Shown here: piece by piece, positions 1 through 11,501 of the stretch | Layout: each line of letters starts with the position of its first letter | How positions within the stretch are numbered: position 1 is the stretch's first letter | Source: Paguma larvata | Lineage: Eukaryota; Chordata; Mammalia; Carnivora; Viverridae | Length of the DNA: 64,000 bases | Assembly: GCA_030068075.1 (NCBI GenBank) | Contig: CM057836.1 | Location: 68,485,788 to 68,549,787, forward strand | Reading direction: 5' to 3' | Program-made: the position numbers and the translations under genes | The notes under the pieces: model-generated | The model's input: only the letters and a program-made list of their open reading frames with translations | Databases searched by the model: none | What the model was told of the DNA's origin: nothing

Positions 1-904
1 TCATCCCCCTTTTTTGAAACTACTCAGTTTTACATCCTTTGGGTTCCATTTCTAATGAGCAGTTATCTCATTACTAATGTTTACTTGCTTATAAATGGGC
101 AAAAATATATTTAATTGTGAGCCTCTAAAATACCTTGAATTTTCTGTTTCTATCTAATAACTAACTTTATACCTTCAAGGATGCTTATATTTTTCACAAA
201 CCAATTCAAAAATTACCACCACCACCAACAGTGTGTGAAACATTTCACATCTGGGTCTTTCTTCTGAGATCCAGACAGGAATCCATATGTTCGACTTTAG
301 ATTTGTAACATTGCTTTTCTTTCTTTTTTCTGTCTTGTCACATTCTAATCAGCTCTGTGTGTTCCTTACTCCCTCCATGAGGCTGGGAGTTCTTCAAGGT
401 CAGAGACTGGATTTTTTTTTTTTTTTTGCATCTTTAATACCCAGCCTAGCCCCTGACACAGAGTCCACAATGGAAATTGTCCCTACAATCATCCTCATAT
501 CTGATGTAAATGTTAGATATGAATTTAACAATGCATGTAGGTTCACTGGAAAAGTTCTTTGGTGTATTCTCCAATTCTATTACAATTAAGACAAGGCTAG
601 AAATACTCGTAATGCTGAGAAGGAAGTAAGACAGTTGTTTTTCCTATTGATCAGTGAAAAACTGAAAAGGCACTTACCCAAATCCACACAAATAATGGCG
701 GTGCTGTAGGAGAACCAAATGTCTCAATACTTTGAATTTCATTCCAGTACCCAAGTAGGTTCTGTCTACTGAGAAAATGAATAATCTTGAAGGTGAATGT
801 TAAATAGGAATTACAAAAGTTAGACTTTTATTCACAGATTTCTCCATTCCCAGAGGTTGTCAAGGTCCGTTCATTTCTTAGAACTCATTTGTTGGGATTT
901 ACTA

Positions 905-1105
905 TGATATAATGGAATGGGCTTTTACTAGCTGTGTGACTGAGGGAAAGTTACTTAAACTCTCTGAGCTTTGTTTACCATATCTGTAAATGGGGATACA
1001 AAAATCTCTCATGGAGAAGTGATACACTAGTGAAAATGACCACAGTGCGTACTGACTGGCACGTACTAGGCGTTCATCAGAGGTAGCTGTTATTGTTATC
1101 ATTAG
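905..1105 (+). repeat. MIR SINE
   Basis: Contains 'tagctgtgtgactgaggga', 'gttacttaaactctctgagc', 'atatctgtaaatggggata' and 'ctggcacgtactaggcg', the MIR core in order. Confidence 0.7.
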
Positions 1106-1263
1106 CTATGAGATTAATAATATTACCCACATAAGAGATGGACTTAAATAAGTCAATTTTAATGAAAGAGACGTGTTTGTGAAAGTAGAAAAAGCCAAAC
1201 CAGACAAGAAAGATCCTTATATTAATAGAATAAAATAAAATAGTATAATAAGTATAATAGTAT

Positions 1264-1311
1264 AACATATATATATTATATATATATTTCCATATGTATA
1301 TATATGGAAAG
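1264..1311. repeat. AT-rich palindromic repeat
   Basis: Runs of tatata and the inverted pair tttccatatgtata / tatatggaaa give a potential hairpin. Confidence 0.8.
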
Positions 1312-1559
1312 AATTTTTGGCCACAGAATTTATACAGAAGATATACAGAAGATATACAGGAAAAATTAAATTATTTCTTTTTTTCTGGTACTAATTTTGT
1401 TTTTAATTTCCCCTTCCCATTGATGGTGTTTTGAGGAAAAGTGATGCAGAAACTTTCCAATTTTAAGTCACTCCTTTTCTTCTTATTTTAAAATATTTCT
1501 TTCAAGTAAATGTTCAGTCAATTAAGATTTCAAATTCTCTTTCAGAGTTTTTTTCTCCC

Positions 1560-2200
1560 TCTGAAGGATGAATTTATTCTCCCACCACCCCTAGCATCTG
1601 CAGGAGGCTCTCCTGGGGATTATCTCTGGCCTCCATGAGGTGTCCCTCATCCAATCTAGTCTCCAGCCATCCTTTGTGGATGGAGACACGGGTGGCATTG
1701 GCTCATCATTTGAGCACTCTGTTTGCATATGTCCCTCAGGATGGAGGATTTTGTTTATCTTTAGGCCCAAGATTCGAGAAGTTTCCTTGTCTGGTCACCA
1801 GGACTCTTCTGGACTTTTAGTTCTCTTACTGTGTCTCAGTCCACCTGGGGATCTCCAGAACTTCTCTGCTGTCTTCTGGGGTCTTTGAGGCTTCCCTAGG
1901 ATATCTTTCTCTGCTGTTGTCAGCTCTCTTCCTGGGTCTTGGTGGGTAGAACATCTTGCCAAAATCAGGGCTTCTCTGAGAGGTTTTCCGTTTCCCCAGA
2001 TGTGTGAGGCAGCAACACCAGGTTCAGGTCTAGTAAGGAGAGACATTCCATTTGCTTCCTCTTCCCTTTATTTTCCCCTCTTTCTAAGCTCCTCCCTCCA
2101 ACCACCTGAATGTTTTTCTACTTCCTGTGTGGCAGGAGTTCTCCCAAGTTATTTGCTGCTTTGTGGTTTACTTTGTGGTTCACCTCCTACTCCACAGTGA
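1560..2200. other. Unassigned pyrimidine-rich, GC-richer block
   Basis: This block is clearly less AT-rich than its surroundings and rich in CT and TCTC runs. It ends near 'gaaatattaaagtgtac'. Open frames of 60-83 codons appear on both strands, simply because stop codons are scarce in this composition. It could be a degraded repeat or LTR, but I do not recognise it. Confidence 0.3.
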
Positions 2201-4231
2201 AATATTAAAGTGTACAAACCCTTTTAGATGTTTGTTTTCCTCTCAAAAAGTGTGACTTTTATAAACAAGCAAACAATATAAATGCTGAGATTATGACCTC
2301 ACTACAGACTTAAAAAAAAAAAATCTCAAAACTGACCAGGACTATATGTTTCTCAAAATATGTGCAGCCATAAATGTTGTAGGTCAGGGAATCAAGAGAG
2401 AACAGGAAAAGATACTACTCTAGACAGAATTACCGTGGAACGATTAGGAATTAAGAGTACAAAGAATAAAATTATACAGGTTTAACCTCTAATAAATTTT
2501 ATCTCCATTGTGTCTAAGAATGTAAACGGCACTTCTTTTTTGGCCCTCTCAAGACCTGGAAGATTTAATACCATTTTCTCCAAATTCCTAAGTTATTGAT
2601 TGGATTTTCTTCCGTGTGCACACCTAATCTTCTCAACGGGTATTTATAATTTCCCTCTTCAAAGCAATCAACTATTAGGGTTGTGCTTCTCTTCCTAAGT
2701 ATCACTCTGGGAAACATTTTATATTGTGGTCATTTAAACTGGTGTCTCCTTTAGAGGCTTCCTGGTGTCAACTAGATTCTTTAAGAAACAGATTCTTCAG
2801 TTTAGAGCTAAAGCTGTGACCAGCAAACTCTTATGTATTGCTTCAGTGTAGATATTCTGATTTGGATTTAAACGTGGGCCTGCTTCTCAAAGAGAGAGCC
2901 TTTATTTACTGAGTGATTTCTTGTGACTTGGTCAAAAACAGCTGTACACTGTAATTGATGAGTGATTGCCCAAACCTCTTCTTTCATCCCCACCTCCCTT
3001 ACTTTTTGTTTGCATGCTGGTATGTATTAGTCAGGTAAAAGGTGTTATACCACTAGAGTCCTCATTTAGAAAAAGTGCCAGGAGAAACACTTGCATCATT
3101 ATCATCATTACCAATATTTTTTCCATCAATACTTATTCAACAAATGTGGAGAGATTTACATCCTCCCAGCATGAACTGTGGTGTTAGAATACACACCTCT
3201 CTGATTCAATCAGAAAGGTGACCAAGCTATAGAAACTACTTTAATTTCAAAATAAAATCATATCCATGAATCTTAGCAGCACTTTGAGTCTTTGTTTAAC
3301 AAGACTCAGCATTGTATGAACATCATGAAAGGTGTCGTACCATGAATTTGTCATAAAACGGGTGCACAGTAATAACAATATATAAAAAGAATACTATTAG
3401 CCCCCCACTCCTGCTCAGGCATGCCCATTAGTCATTTTTCTTCCAGCTTGGATGGGTTTATTTTAATCTATCCACAATAGTATCTGTTTTCTTGTGTGAT
3501 CTGTGGATCACATGTACAGCTCGGCTGCCAGGGCTTAGGGGTGTTTTCTGCAAGTTAACCGAGGAGCAAAAGCAAAGACTCACATGAACAGCTCATACAT
3601 AGTTAAGAGTACTTGAATAAGTCATATATGAATGGAAAGACCCTGAATCCATTAAAAGTAAAGTTCTTCTACAGTAATACTTTAATATGAGGAAGAAGCA
3701 ACCAAAGATTATTGGTTTTACCACATTTATAAGAATTAATTGTAAATGGAATTACAAATCTCAATTAACAACATATAATGAATAGCACCAACCTACTCAC
3801 CACTACTATGGAAACACCCAACTTTTCAGGTGTAATAAAGGCATTTTATATTCTACTTCTCTTGAGTTTTTCTACCTTTGATTCTTCCTCTCAATACTCT
3901 GCTGCCACCCTATGTCCTAACTCTCCTTCCTCTATGGAGTAACATTTTTCCAAAAGTCAAGCTTGCCTCTTCTTGCTCCTCAAAGATATTCCTACCCTGA
4001 TGCTACATCAGTAGTAAATAGTCTATGGTAGGGCCATTGAAACTTTTGTTTTGTCCTTAATTCAGTAGAAACCAGATAATCACAAATCCACATGTATGGA
4101 CAGCATGAATTGGTGACAGTGGTTCTTGAAAGGATGTATATATGAGTCATGATGTAAAGGCTTTATTCTGATTTATTTATTCTTCTGTTTATGATCCCTT
4201 ACCATGTTCTAGTTACATCATATAATTATAA

Positions 4232-4286
4232 TGTTGTTGAATTATGGGGGTGAACAACTATAGTGTTGTTGAATTATGGGGGTGAA
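4232..4286. repeat. 23-bp tandem duplication with a 32-bp period
   Basis: The 23 bases starting tgttgttgaattatggg occur identically at 4232-4254 and 4264-4286, with 9 bp between them. Copies of tataattat also lie on both sides, suggesting a slightly longer ancestral unit. Confidence 0.92.
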
Positions 4287-4769
4287 GTTGATATAATTAT
4301 TGTATTTCATTTTGGTAATTCTTTAATCTAGGAACACTAACTGTGCACCTGTAGAAGTAAGTTCATCAGCAGTGACAGACTAGAGGGCTGAATTCTATTG
4401 GCCTCTCAGTATCTGTGAGCTACAGAATTAATTTTTCCTTATTCATCACAATTTTGTGAAAATATCTTGAGTAGGCAGTCTAGTTTGTATATTTGACCTA
4501 CAGATAGATTGGTGATGACAGAGATCTATTGTAGTTCTTAGCCAATATGATTGAATTTCATAGTGATTTCAATGGGGAAAAAAATCACTAAATTTGATCT
4601 AGGTATGAGATTTTTACTAGTTTCTGTAAAAGTTCATGCCAAGGTCATTATCCTTGGGCTACTTATTATTATCAAAATTAACTGTGTTTTAGGATTGTGT
4701 GTGGGAAAAAAAAAGGTCGAGGTAGGAATAGGCAAGATTATTTGGTCTTTGAGGGTCTTGGCTTGTTTC

Positions 4770-4828
4770 TATAATATTGTTAAGAGCAAGGACCTTGGAT
4801 TCAGACTGCCTGTGTTTGAAACTTGATT
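4770..4828 (+). repeat. MIR SINE, 5' part, interrupted by an L1
   Basis: The text 'gttaagagcaaggacc' followed by 'ttcagactgcctgtgtttgaa' matches the conserved head of the mammalian MIR element. It breaks at 'gaaacttgatt' and resumes in register at 5348. Confidence 0.75.
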
Positions 4829-5347
4829 TGCGTGTACCCTAATGTTCATAGCAGCACTTTCGACAATAGCCAAATCATGGAAAGAGACCAAGTGCCCATC
4901 AACTGACGAATGGATAAAGAAGATGTGGCACATATATACAATGGACTACTACGTGGCAATGAGAAAAAATGAGATCTGGCCATGTGTAGCAACATGGATG
5001 GAAGTGGAGGGTATTACATTAAGTGAAATAAGTCAGTTAGAAAAAGACAGATACCATATGTTTCCACGCATAGGTGGACTTGGAGAAACTTAGCAAAAAC
5101 CATGAGGGAGGGGAAGAGGGGAAAGGAAAAATAAGACAAGGAGAGGGAGGGAGATAAAACATAAGAGACTCTCAAAGACTAAGAACAAACTGAGGGTGAG
5201 TGGGATGAGGGAGGGGGGAGAGGGGGTGACAGGCATTAGAGAGGGCACGTGTCGGGATGAACACTGGGTGTTATATGTAAACCAGTTTGAAAATAAATTA
5301 TTAAAAAAATAAAGAAAGAAACATTAAAAAATTTTAAAAAAAAGAAA
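4829..5347 (+). mobile_element. L1 LINE 3' end, 5'-truncated, with target-site duplication
   Basis: This is about 520 bp of the 3' end of a carnivore L1 in sense orientation. It starts in the region 'gttcatagcagcact...gacaatagccaaa', includes 'tggataaagaagatgtgg' and a purine- and G-rich 3' UTR, and ends in 'ccagtttgaaaataaatt' plus an A-rich tail. The 83-codon open frame at 4842-5093 is L1-derived, not a host gene. An exact 11-bp direct repeat, gaaacttgatt, at 4818-4828 and 5348-5358 is the target-site duplication. Severe 5' truncation means it cannot move on its own. Confidence 0.88.
5194..5226 (+). other. G-quadruplex-type motif in the L1 3' UTR
   Basis: Five G runs (5194-5196, 5202-5204, 5209-5211, 5213-5218, 5222-5226) separated by 5, 4, 1 and 3 bases fit the usual G3+N1-7 pattern. 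They are on the strand identical to the NRXN1 transcript. Confidence 0.75.
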
Positions 5348-5590
5348 GAAACTTGATTCAGCCATTTGCAAGCTCAGTTTTCTCATCTTTAAGATGGGAA
5401 CTCCAGTTTTACCAAAGTCACTGTGCTGCGCAGCTCCCTAGACATTGTAGTTTACCAAAAGTGCCCGTGGGCATTCTGCAGCATTGGACTTGTTCTGCTA
5501 CCTCCACAGTGTGTTCTGAGGATTATGTGGGTAGAGTGCTTAAAACAGTGTCTCACTAAGCACTCTATAACTGTTTGCAATCAGTATCCT
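5348..5590 (+). repeat. MIR SINE, 3' part, after the L1 insertion
   Basis: Continuation of the MIR begun at 4770: 'ctcagttttctcatctttaagatggga' matches the MIR core, followed by 'gaggattatgtggg' and 'agtgcttaaaacagtgtctca', which match its 3' half. Confidence 0.7.
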
Positions 5591-6639
5591 TTGGGTAAAA
5601 GTGGTTTTCTTAATGACTAGTATACCTTAACAATTAAGAGTATATTCTGGTTCTAATTTTAATGATCTCTAATGATGACCTTCCCTCCCTAGCCCCAAAA
5701 TATTTCTAATTACTGGCACTTGTTCTAATAAATGGATTTTCAACAAATCAATCAGTTCTTTAGTCCTAGAAAAGTAATGTGTTGCAGTGCAATATGAGGC
5801 CATATAGGAGCCTGAGACAAAAGGGACAACCAGTAATACCGATTCTATCTTTATTTAAAATTGTGATGTTTTGTTCATCATAGGATTTTTTGCATTGAGA
5901 TATTACAATGAGCTATTATTTTTCTCAGAATACATTGAGATATTATTTTTCTTGAGTATTGAGTTTTTAGCATTCTCCACTCCTCCTCATCCCCTATTTT
6001 GCATCTCAGGTGAGTACCTCACTCACTTCCCCCATGTTATCCTAGTCCTGGCCCTGCGATACTGGATTTCATCTGTTGTAATGACAAAAAAAATCTCGAA
6101 TCTATTATGTTGACTCAAGGAGACTGTAGCAACCACATCTAAATCTAGATCCCCTGGAAACTAACCCTTAAAATGTCATTCCTATTAATGCTAATTCTCA
6201 TTTTTATTTTCTAGTTACAAGGTAACTTAGAGAACCCTAGTTTAAGGAATGCTTAAAATTCAAAGCAAATTTTGTATTTCATAACATGGCTGGCTAATTT
6301 GGTCTTAAGAATGAAATAAGCATAAAATAAATGTGAGACCATATCAGAGTATCATAGGACAGCCATGGGAACAACAGTTATCCTGAAATCAAGGGATAAA
6401 GAGAATAGGATGGAACCTAAGGGGATTTTCTTTTAACCAGTAGTGTTAAGAGAATCACAACTAGTCAAAGGAGTCAGATCACGGAAGAATAGAAAGAGGT
6501 TAAATGTGTCCTTTACTTATTAACGTCGAGGCTGTAGAAGTATTCCCAGGACCAGTGTTGGCTAAGTAAACAGGAACTCTGTCAATATCCCATGAGATGA
6601 TGAGGAACATGAACTAAAAACCACATCTATGAGTTTGTA

Positions 6640-6835
6640 ATTAGATAAATGTTGAGTTGGATTACTATTCTATCATCTATTAGCTATACAGTTTGGACAA
6701 GATACTTAAATTCTCTGAACCTTGGCATGGAGATAAAAATTATGAGAAATAAGAGTGTTTACATATTATAGCTTAAAATGCATGGGGCACATAGAAGTTG
6801 CTTAATGGTTGGTTATTGGTACGATTATGATTCAT
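6640..6835 (+). repeat. MIR SINE
   Basis: Degraded MIR: 'acttaaattctctgaacctt', 'catggagataaaaatta' and 'gcacatagaagttgcttaatg' occur in MIR order. Confidence 0.55.
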
Positions 6836-7370
6836 ATTAATATATATCAAGTAACATACTTGCTAATCAAGGACAATTAGGAGCAAGTGGATATTGATGG
6901 ACAAACCCATGAATGTCTGCTGGGGTGGTGGTTTAGTCCTGAGGCAGGATAACTGACAGCCAAGTGATTAGTCCTGAAGAAGAGAACACATGTGTCCATT
7001 TAGCCGCCTGAGGGGTGGCCAAACTATCATCAGATCAGCATTTATGTGCTGATGAGCCCACCCCTCTTAATATGCAAGAAAATGGCCCAAACAGATAGGA
7101 ACGTAGGGAGCCAGCCAGGCTCCAGTAAGCCAGCAGAGACCAAGAACTAGGCTAATTCCAAAAATTGCTTTTCCATAGAGGAGAAACGGGTGGGACATGA
7201 GCTGGCAGAGCACTTAGAACTGCAGGAAGGAGCTGATGACAGTAGGACTGGGAGGAGATAACTGCAGCAGGCCTTCCTTCCACACAGGTCTGGGTGTTCA
7301 TCTGGCAACAGCAGGTAGGCTAGTGCTGAAAGATACATCCTCATCCTTATTTTCTCAAACTTGTGACTAC

Positions 7371-7575
7371 TTTTTTTTTAAGATTTATTTATTTTTGAGA
7401 GACAGAGTGTGAGCAGGGGAAGGGCAGAGAGAGAGGGAGACACAGAATCTGAAGCAGGCTCCAGGCTCTGAGTTCTCAGCACAGAGCCCAACGTGGGGCT
7501 CGAACCCACAGACCATGAGATCATGACCTGAGCCGAAGTCTGCACTCAACCGACTAAGCCACCCAGGCACTCCAA
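7371..7575 (-). mobile_element. Feliform tRNA-derived SINE, reverse orientation
   Basis: T-rich tail, purine-rich segment, 'gaagcaggctccaggctctg' and tRNA-like head ending 'gccacccaggcactcc' on the + strand, so the element reads on the minus strand. The probable target-site duplication is tgtgacta at 7362-7369 and 7576-7583. Short open frames here come from the SINE. Confidence 0.88.
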
Positions 7576-7636
7576 TGTGACTAATTTTTAAGAATCTCTG
7601 ATTTCCTCCTCATTTTATAATACTACTGAGTAAATA

Positions 7637-7661
7637 GTAATAATAATAATAATAATAATAA
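7637..7661. repeat. (TAA)n microsatellite
   Basis: About eight taa units just after the SINE at 7371-7575. A similar (AAT)n run lies at 36287-36306. Confidence 0.9.
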
Positions 7662-8082
7662 CAGCATAAAATAAGCAAAAAAATCTTTTAGCAGATTTGG
7701 GGCTTTTCAGAGCCTGTATAACATTCAGGACATTTTTTTTCTTCCCAATCCTCAAAGGAAACACACCTGATAACTGATGCTTACACAGTATCTAAGTTCC
7801 TGGCCAAACCATTTTAAAAACATAGCCATCTGGATATTTGGTCTAGGATGTTCATTCACTGCTGCTGGAGCATTTAAATAAAAATTACTATTTCTTACTT
7901 GAAATGAATAACCTGATTATATCTTTCTATAACATAAAAATAGATTTAGACTCATCTCTATAAGGAAAAAAAATGCAAGAAATTACATAAGACTCCATGA
8001 TCTTTTTCTTAGCAGCTAATTGACTTTCCCAAACAATTAAGAAATTTAAGCATACTGTCATCCTCCCAAGCAAAGGGATCTC

Positions 8083-8266
8083 GGGTGTGCCTGGTTGGCT
8101 CGGTGGGTTGAGCATCGAACTCTTGATTTCAGCTCAGGTCATGATCTCACGCTTTGGGCTCTATGCTGACAGCATAAAGCCTGCTTGTAATTCTCTCTCT
8201 CTCCCTGCCTCTCTACCTCTCTGCCCCTCCTCCAAATAAATAAACATTAAAAAAAAAAAAAAAAGA
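8083..8266 (+). mobile_element. Feliform tRNA-derived SINE
   Basis: Head 'gtgtgcctggttggctcggt', 'gctcaggtcatgatctcacg', middle 'atgctgacagcataaagcct', pyrimidine run, then 'aaataaataaacatt' and a poly-A tail of about 16. Confidence 0.87.
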
Positions 8267-9164
8267 CAGAGATCTCATTCCTATTTCTCAACTGAATTAT
8301 GAAGCATTCTTCTCAGGTCCATTCACAGGCCACCTAAGATATCTGGATCCAGCATTCATTTAATCCTAGACCCCACAGTCAGTTTTCCTTGCATCCTGTG
8401 TGCGTTCGGTCTTTGCATTTTTTATTTTAGTGAATTTTCCTTGGCAAAGACCCTGCTCCTGCCTGGGAGCTGATTGAGCTTCCGTAGAGCCAATATGTTT
8501 CTCAGTTCTCCAATTTAAATTCTGCCAAGAATTTCCTAACGTGTGCCATGAGAAATTCAGCAGCACATAAAACCCCATTCATTAAATAAACAGTTAACTA
8601 AGCAACCCTTGGCAAAAGGCGCAACCCATCTGACATTTGAAGCACGAGGGACCTTCCAAAGGAAATAATTAAAGAACGCATTAAGAAAGAAATACGCCAG
8701 TGGTGAGCAGCCATAATTGAAAAATAACAGTTCACAACCTGGAGTTTCTATGCTTTTTGGGGGTCTTCGAAAATAAAATGAAGAACAGTTATGTATGCCC
8801 AGCATTTCAACAAATCTAGGAAAGGATACATACTTAACCACTCTTAACACAATCTAAATAAAACAGCTATTTGCATCAGGCTGGAGTTTTATCAACTCAG
8901 TGTGATTATAGAGGCCATCTCATTATTCCTTTGCTGAATTTAAAATTACAAAGTATTCCTTAATGAATGCTTTTTGTTTAGTAGACTGAATCTTTCAAAA
9001 TGTAAAGTTCATGGAGATGAGAAACCAAGTGATGAAATTTGGGAAGCAATCATGTAAACATGAAGATTTGCGGATAATTAATTACTTCGAAGTATACTTT
9101 TTAGAGAAGCAATCACTTATTTATTTAAACGACCAGCATTCCTCTCTTATACATTTAAGATCAT

Positions 9165-9365
9165 AATAATAACAATAATGGCTACTCTTTTCTCAGTGCC
9201 CAAGACCAAGCACTTAGTACTGTATTGCTTAAATAATATTAAAAATAAATGTTAACTTTATTTGGAAAAGGGGAAACTACTTCAGAGAAACTAGGGAACT
9301 TCCCCAGGGCAGTTTAGTTAAGAATCAGAGCAGGAATTCAAACCCAGGGCTATTTGAATCTGTAT
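9165..9365 (-). repeat. MIR SINE, reverse orientation
   Basis: 'aggggaaactacttcagaga', 'ccccagggcagtttagttaa', 'cagagcaggaattcaaaccc' is the reverse complement of the MIR core and head. Confidence 0.6.
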
Positions 9366-10419
9366 TCATATCTATAGTTATGTATCACACAATTTATTGC
9401 CTTCAGATAATATTAAAATTACAGGGCATATTTACACACAGTGTCTTAGTAGCAACTCTAGTTTGCAAAATGATTTTATTGTGAGAGTGAAAAACAGCAA
9501 CATTGGCGGTCCTAAATATCACCTTCCCCTCTTCCTTTGTGGGTGCTCAGTAAAAGGTATGGTTAAGAAGGAAAGGCCGGCAGCCAGAGCAAGAGAGGGG
9601 ACTGATAAACAATTTGACAATCAGATCTTGAAATCTCAAGTCAATAAGGTTTAATAAAGTATGGCTCTTATTGCAGAAGAGAACTTAATTATCATAAAAA
9701 CAGCCCCGTGGAAAGAAAACAAAGTATCCAGTATGTTTCCTGGTCTGGAAACAGAATTCAGATTCTGTCTTGTCTGCTGCTTCCTAGCTTGACATTAGCT
9801 GTGTGTCCTCAGGCAAGTGGCCTGGCCTGGTGAAGAGAGCCATAATCAAGTGGAGCACACTTTGCTTTCTCCTGCGCGGAGAGTCATTTAGCCTGTCCTC
9901 CAAATCTCTGCAATGAACTGGCTGCCCACTCCTGGCATTTTACTGCAAGAGACTCTACCAGGACTTGTGATTACTGAAATAGAATTAGTGTGCTTAGAAT
10001 TGCATTTTTTTTCCTGACTTTATTTTTCTCTACAGTTGTATATCGGTCTTCCAACTAACAGATAATATGATTTTCGGGGGCCAGATTCTCTGATGTGTTA
10101 AAATCAAAATTATTATAATCACTTATGGATGACAACTTTGCAAATAATTATAATAACAAGAATGTAATTCTAAGCAAGATATAATTTCCTTTCGCTATTT
10201 AGAAGTCTCTTTACGTGAGTTTGAATGAATAATTTGCCACCAGCTTTAGCTGTCTATATTTTGGAAAGCTAAATCACAGCAACTGCAATAGTTGTGCTCT
10301 ATACATTTATATTATCTATGCAGAAAACAAAACCATATGATGTGATATATAAACATCATTAGAATAATTAATGTAAATGGCTTAGTAGGAGAGACCTAAC
10401 ATATATTAGAACACACTTT

Positions 10420-10637
10420 TTTTTTTTTTTTTAATGTTTATTTATTTCTGAGAGACACAGAGAGGCACAGCATGAACAGGGGAAGGGCAGAGAGAGAAGG
10501 AGACACAGAATCGGAAGCAGGCTCCAGGCTCTGAGCCTTCAGCACAGAGCCCGACGCGGGGCTCGAACTCACAGACCGTGAGATCATGACCTGAGCCGAA
10601 GTCGGCTGCCCAACCGACTGAGCCACCCAGGCGCCCC
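10420..10637 (-). mobile_element. Feliform tRNA-derived SINE, reverse orientation, well preserved
   Basis: Full-length copy close to the family consensus: poly-T, purine segment, 'aggctccaggctctgagcct', 'agatcatgacctgagccgaa' and 'gagccacccaggcgcccc'. It still carries CpG dinucleotides such as gacgcgg and ggcgcc. A perfect 13-bp target-site duplication, tagaacacacttt, lies at 10407-10419 and 10638-10650. Confidence 0.93.
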
Positions 10638-10684
10638 TAGAACACACTTTAAAGATATGATAATTAAATGAAGTGGAACTAGAT

Positions 10685-10686
10685 TA

Positions 10687-10720
<34 letters not shown>

Positions 10721-10722
10721 AA
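10685..10722. repeat. (GAAA)n microsatellite
   Basis: Purine-only run of gaaa passing into gaga units, between two oppositely oriented SINEs. Confidence 0.92.
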
Positions 10723-10804
10723 ATGAAAGAACGGACAATCAATAAAATGCTCAGGAACAGAACCTTGTACAGTATATCTAAGAATTTAAAAATATGATAC
10801 ATCA

Positions 10805-10967
10805 GATCTCAGTGTTCGTGAGTTCGAGTCCCGCATCGGGCTCTGTGCTGACAGCTCAGAGCCTGGAGCCTGCTTCGAATTCTGTGTCTCCCTCTCTCTC
10901 CGTCTCTTTCTGCCTCTCTCTCTGTGTCCCTCTCCGTCTTTCAAACATAAATAAACATTTTAAAAAG
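10805..10967 (+). mobile_element. Feliform SINE, 5'-truncated
   Basis: Begins inside the head at 'gttcgtgagttcgagtcccg', continues 'ctctgtgctgacagctcaga', pyrimidine tract and 'cataaataaacatttt'. The first 60 or so bases of the head are missing. It faces the SINE at 10420-10637 about 170 bp away. Confidence 0.85.
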
Positions 10968-11307
10968 TTTAATTTTTTTAGATATAAAAAATAAAAAAAT
11001 ATATATAAAAATTTTTAAATGTGATAGGTCGTACAAATTAATAAAAAAAAAAAAAAGAAATTATTCAAAAAAATGTGCCGGATTAAATAAGTTAACTATC
11101 TGTGACAGGGGGACTCAATTTGAATTTTCACCTTAAAAATGAAGAGAAATACTTCCAAAAAGATTAAAAAGATATACACACCCACACAAGCACATATAAA
11201 ATTAAGTAATAAATACTGTATGTAACAATATATTATCAAATCTCTCTTGAGGGAGGACTGCCTAAGCTAAAAAGTGATGTACACAATCAAAAAGTAATAG
11301 TAGAATC

Positions 11308-11416
11308 TGGGGCACCTGGGTGGCTCAGCCAGTTGGACATCCAGGCTTTTGATTTTGGCTCTGGTCATGATCCTAGGGTCATGGGATCAAGTCCCACTTC
11401 AGGCTCCATGCTGAGT

Positions 11417-11451
<35 letters not shown>

Positions 11452-11501
11452 CCCTTCTCCTCCCTCCCCACCCCCTCTGTCTCTAAAATTAAAACACCAA
11501 A
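11308..11501 (+). mobile_element. Feliform SINE with expanded (CT)16 and a 19-bp target duplication
   Basis: Head 'ggggcacctgggtggctcag' through 'ctccatgctgagtgct', then 16 pure CT units at 11418-11449 in place of much of the usual middle segment, then a short A-rich tail. Flanked by a perfect 19-bp direct repeat, aaaaagtaatagtagaatc, at 11289-11307 and 11502-11520. Confidence 0.9.

Noticed and set aside
4842..5093. 83-codon open frame as a gene
   Set aside because: It lies inside an L1 3' end with a target-site duplication; the peptide is L1-derived.
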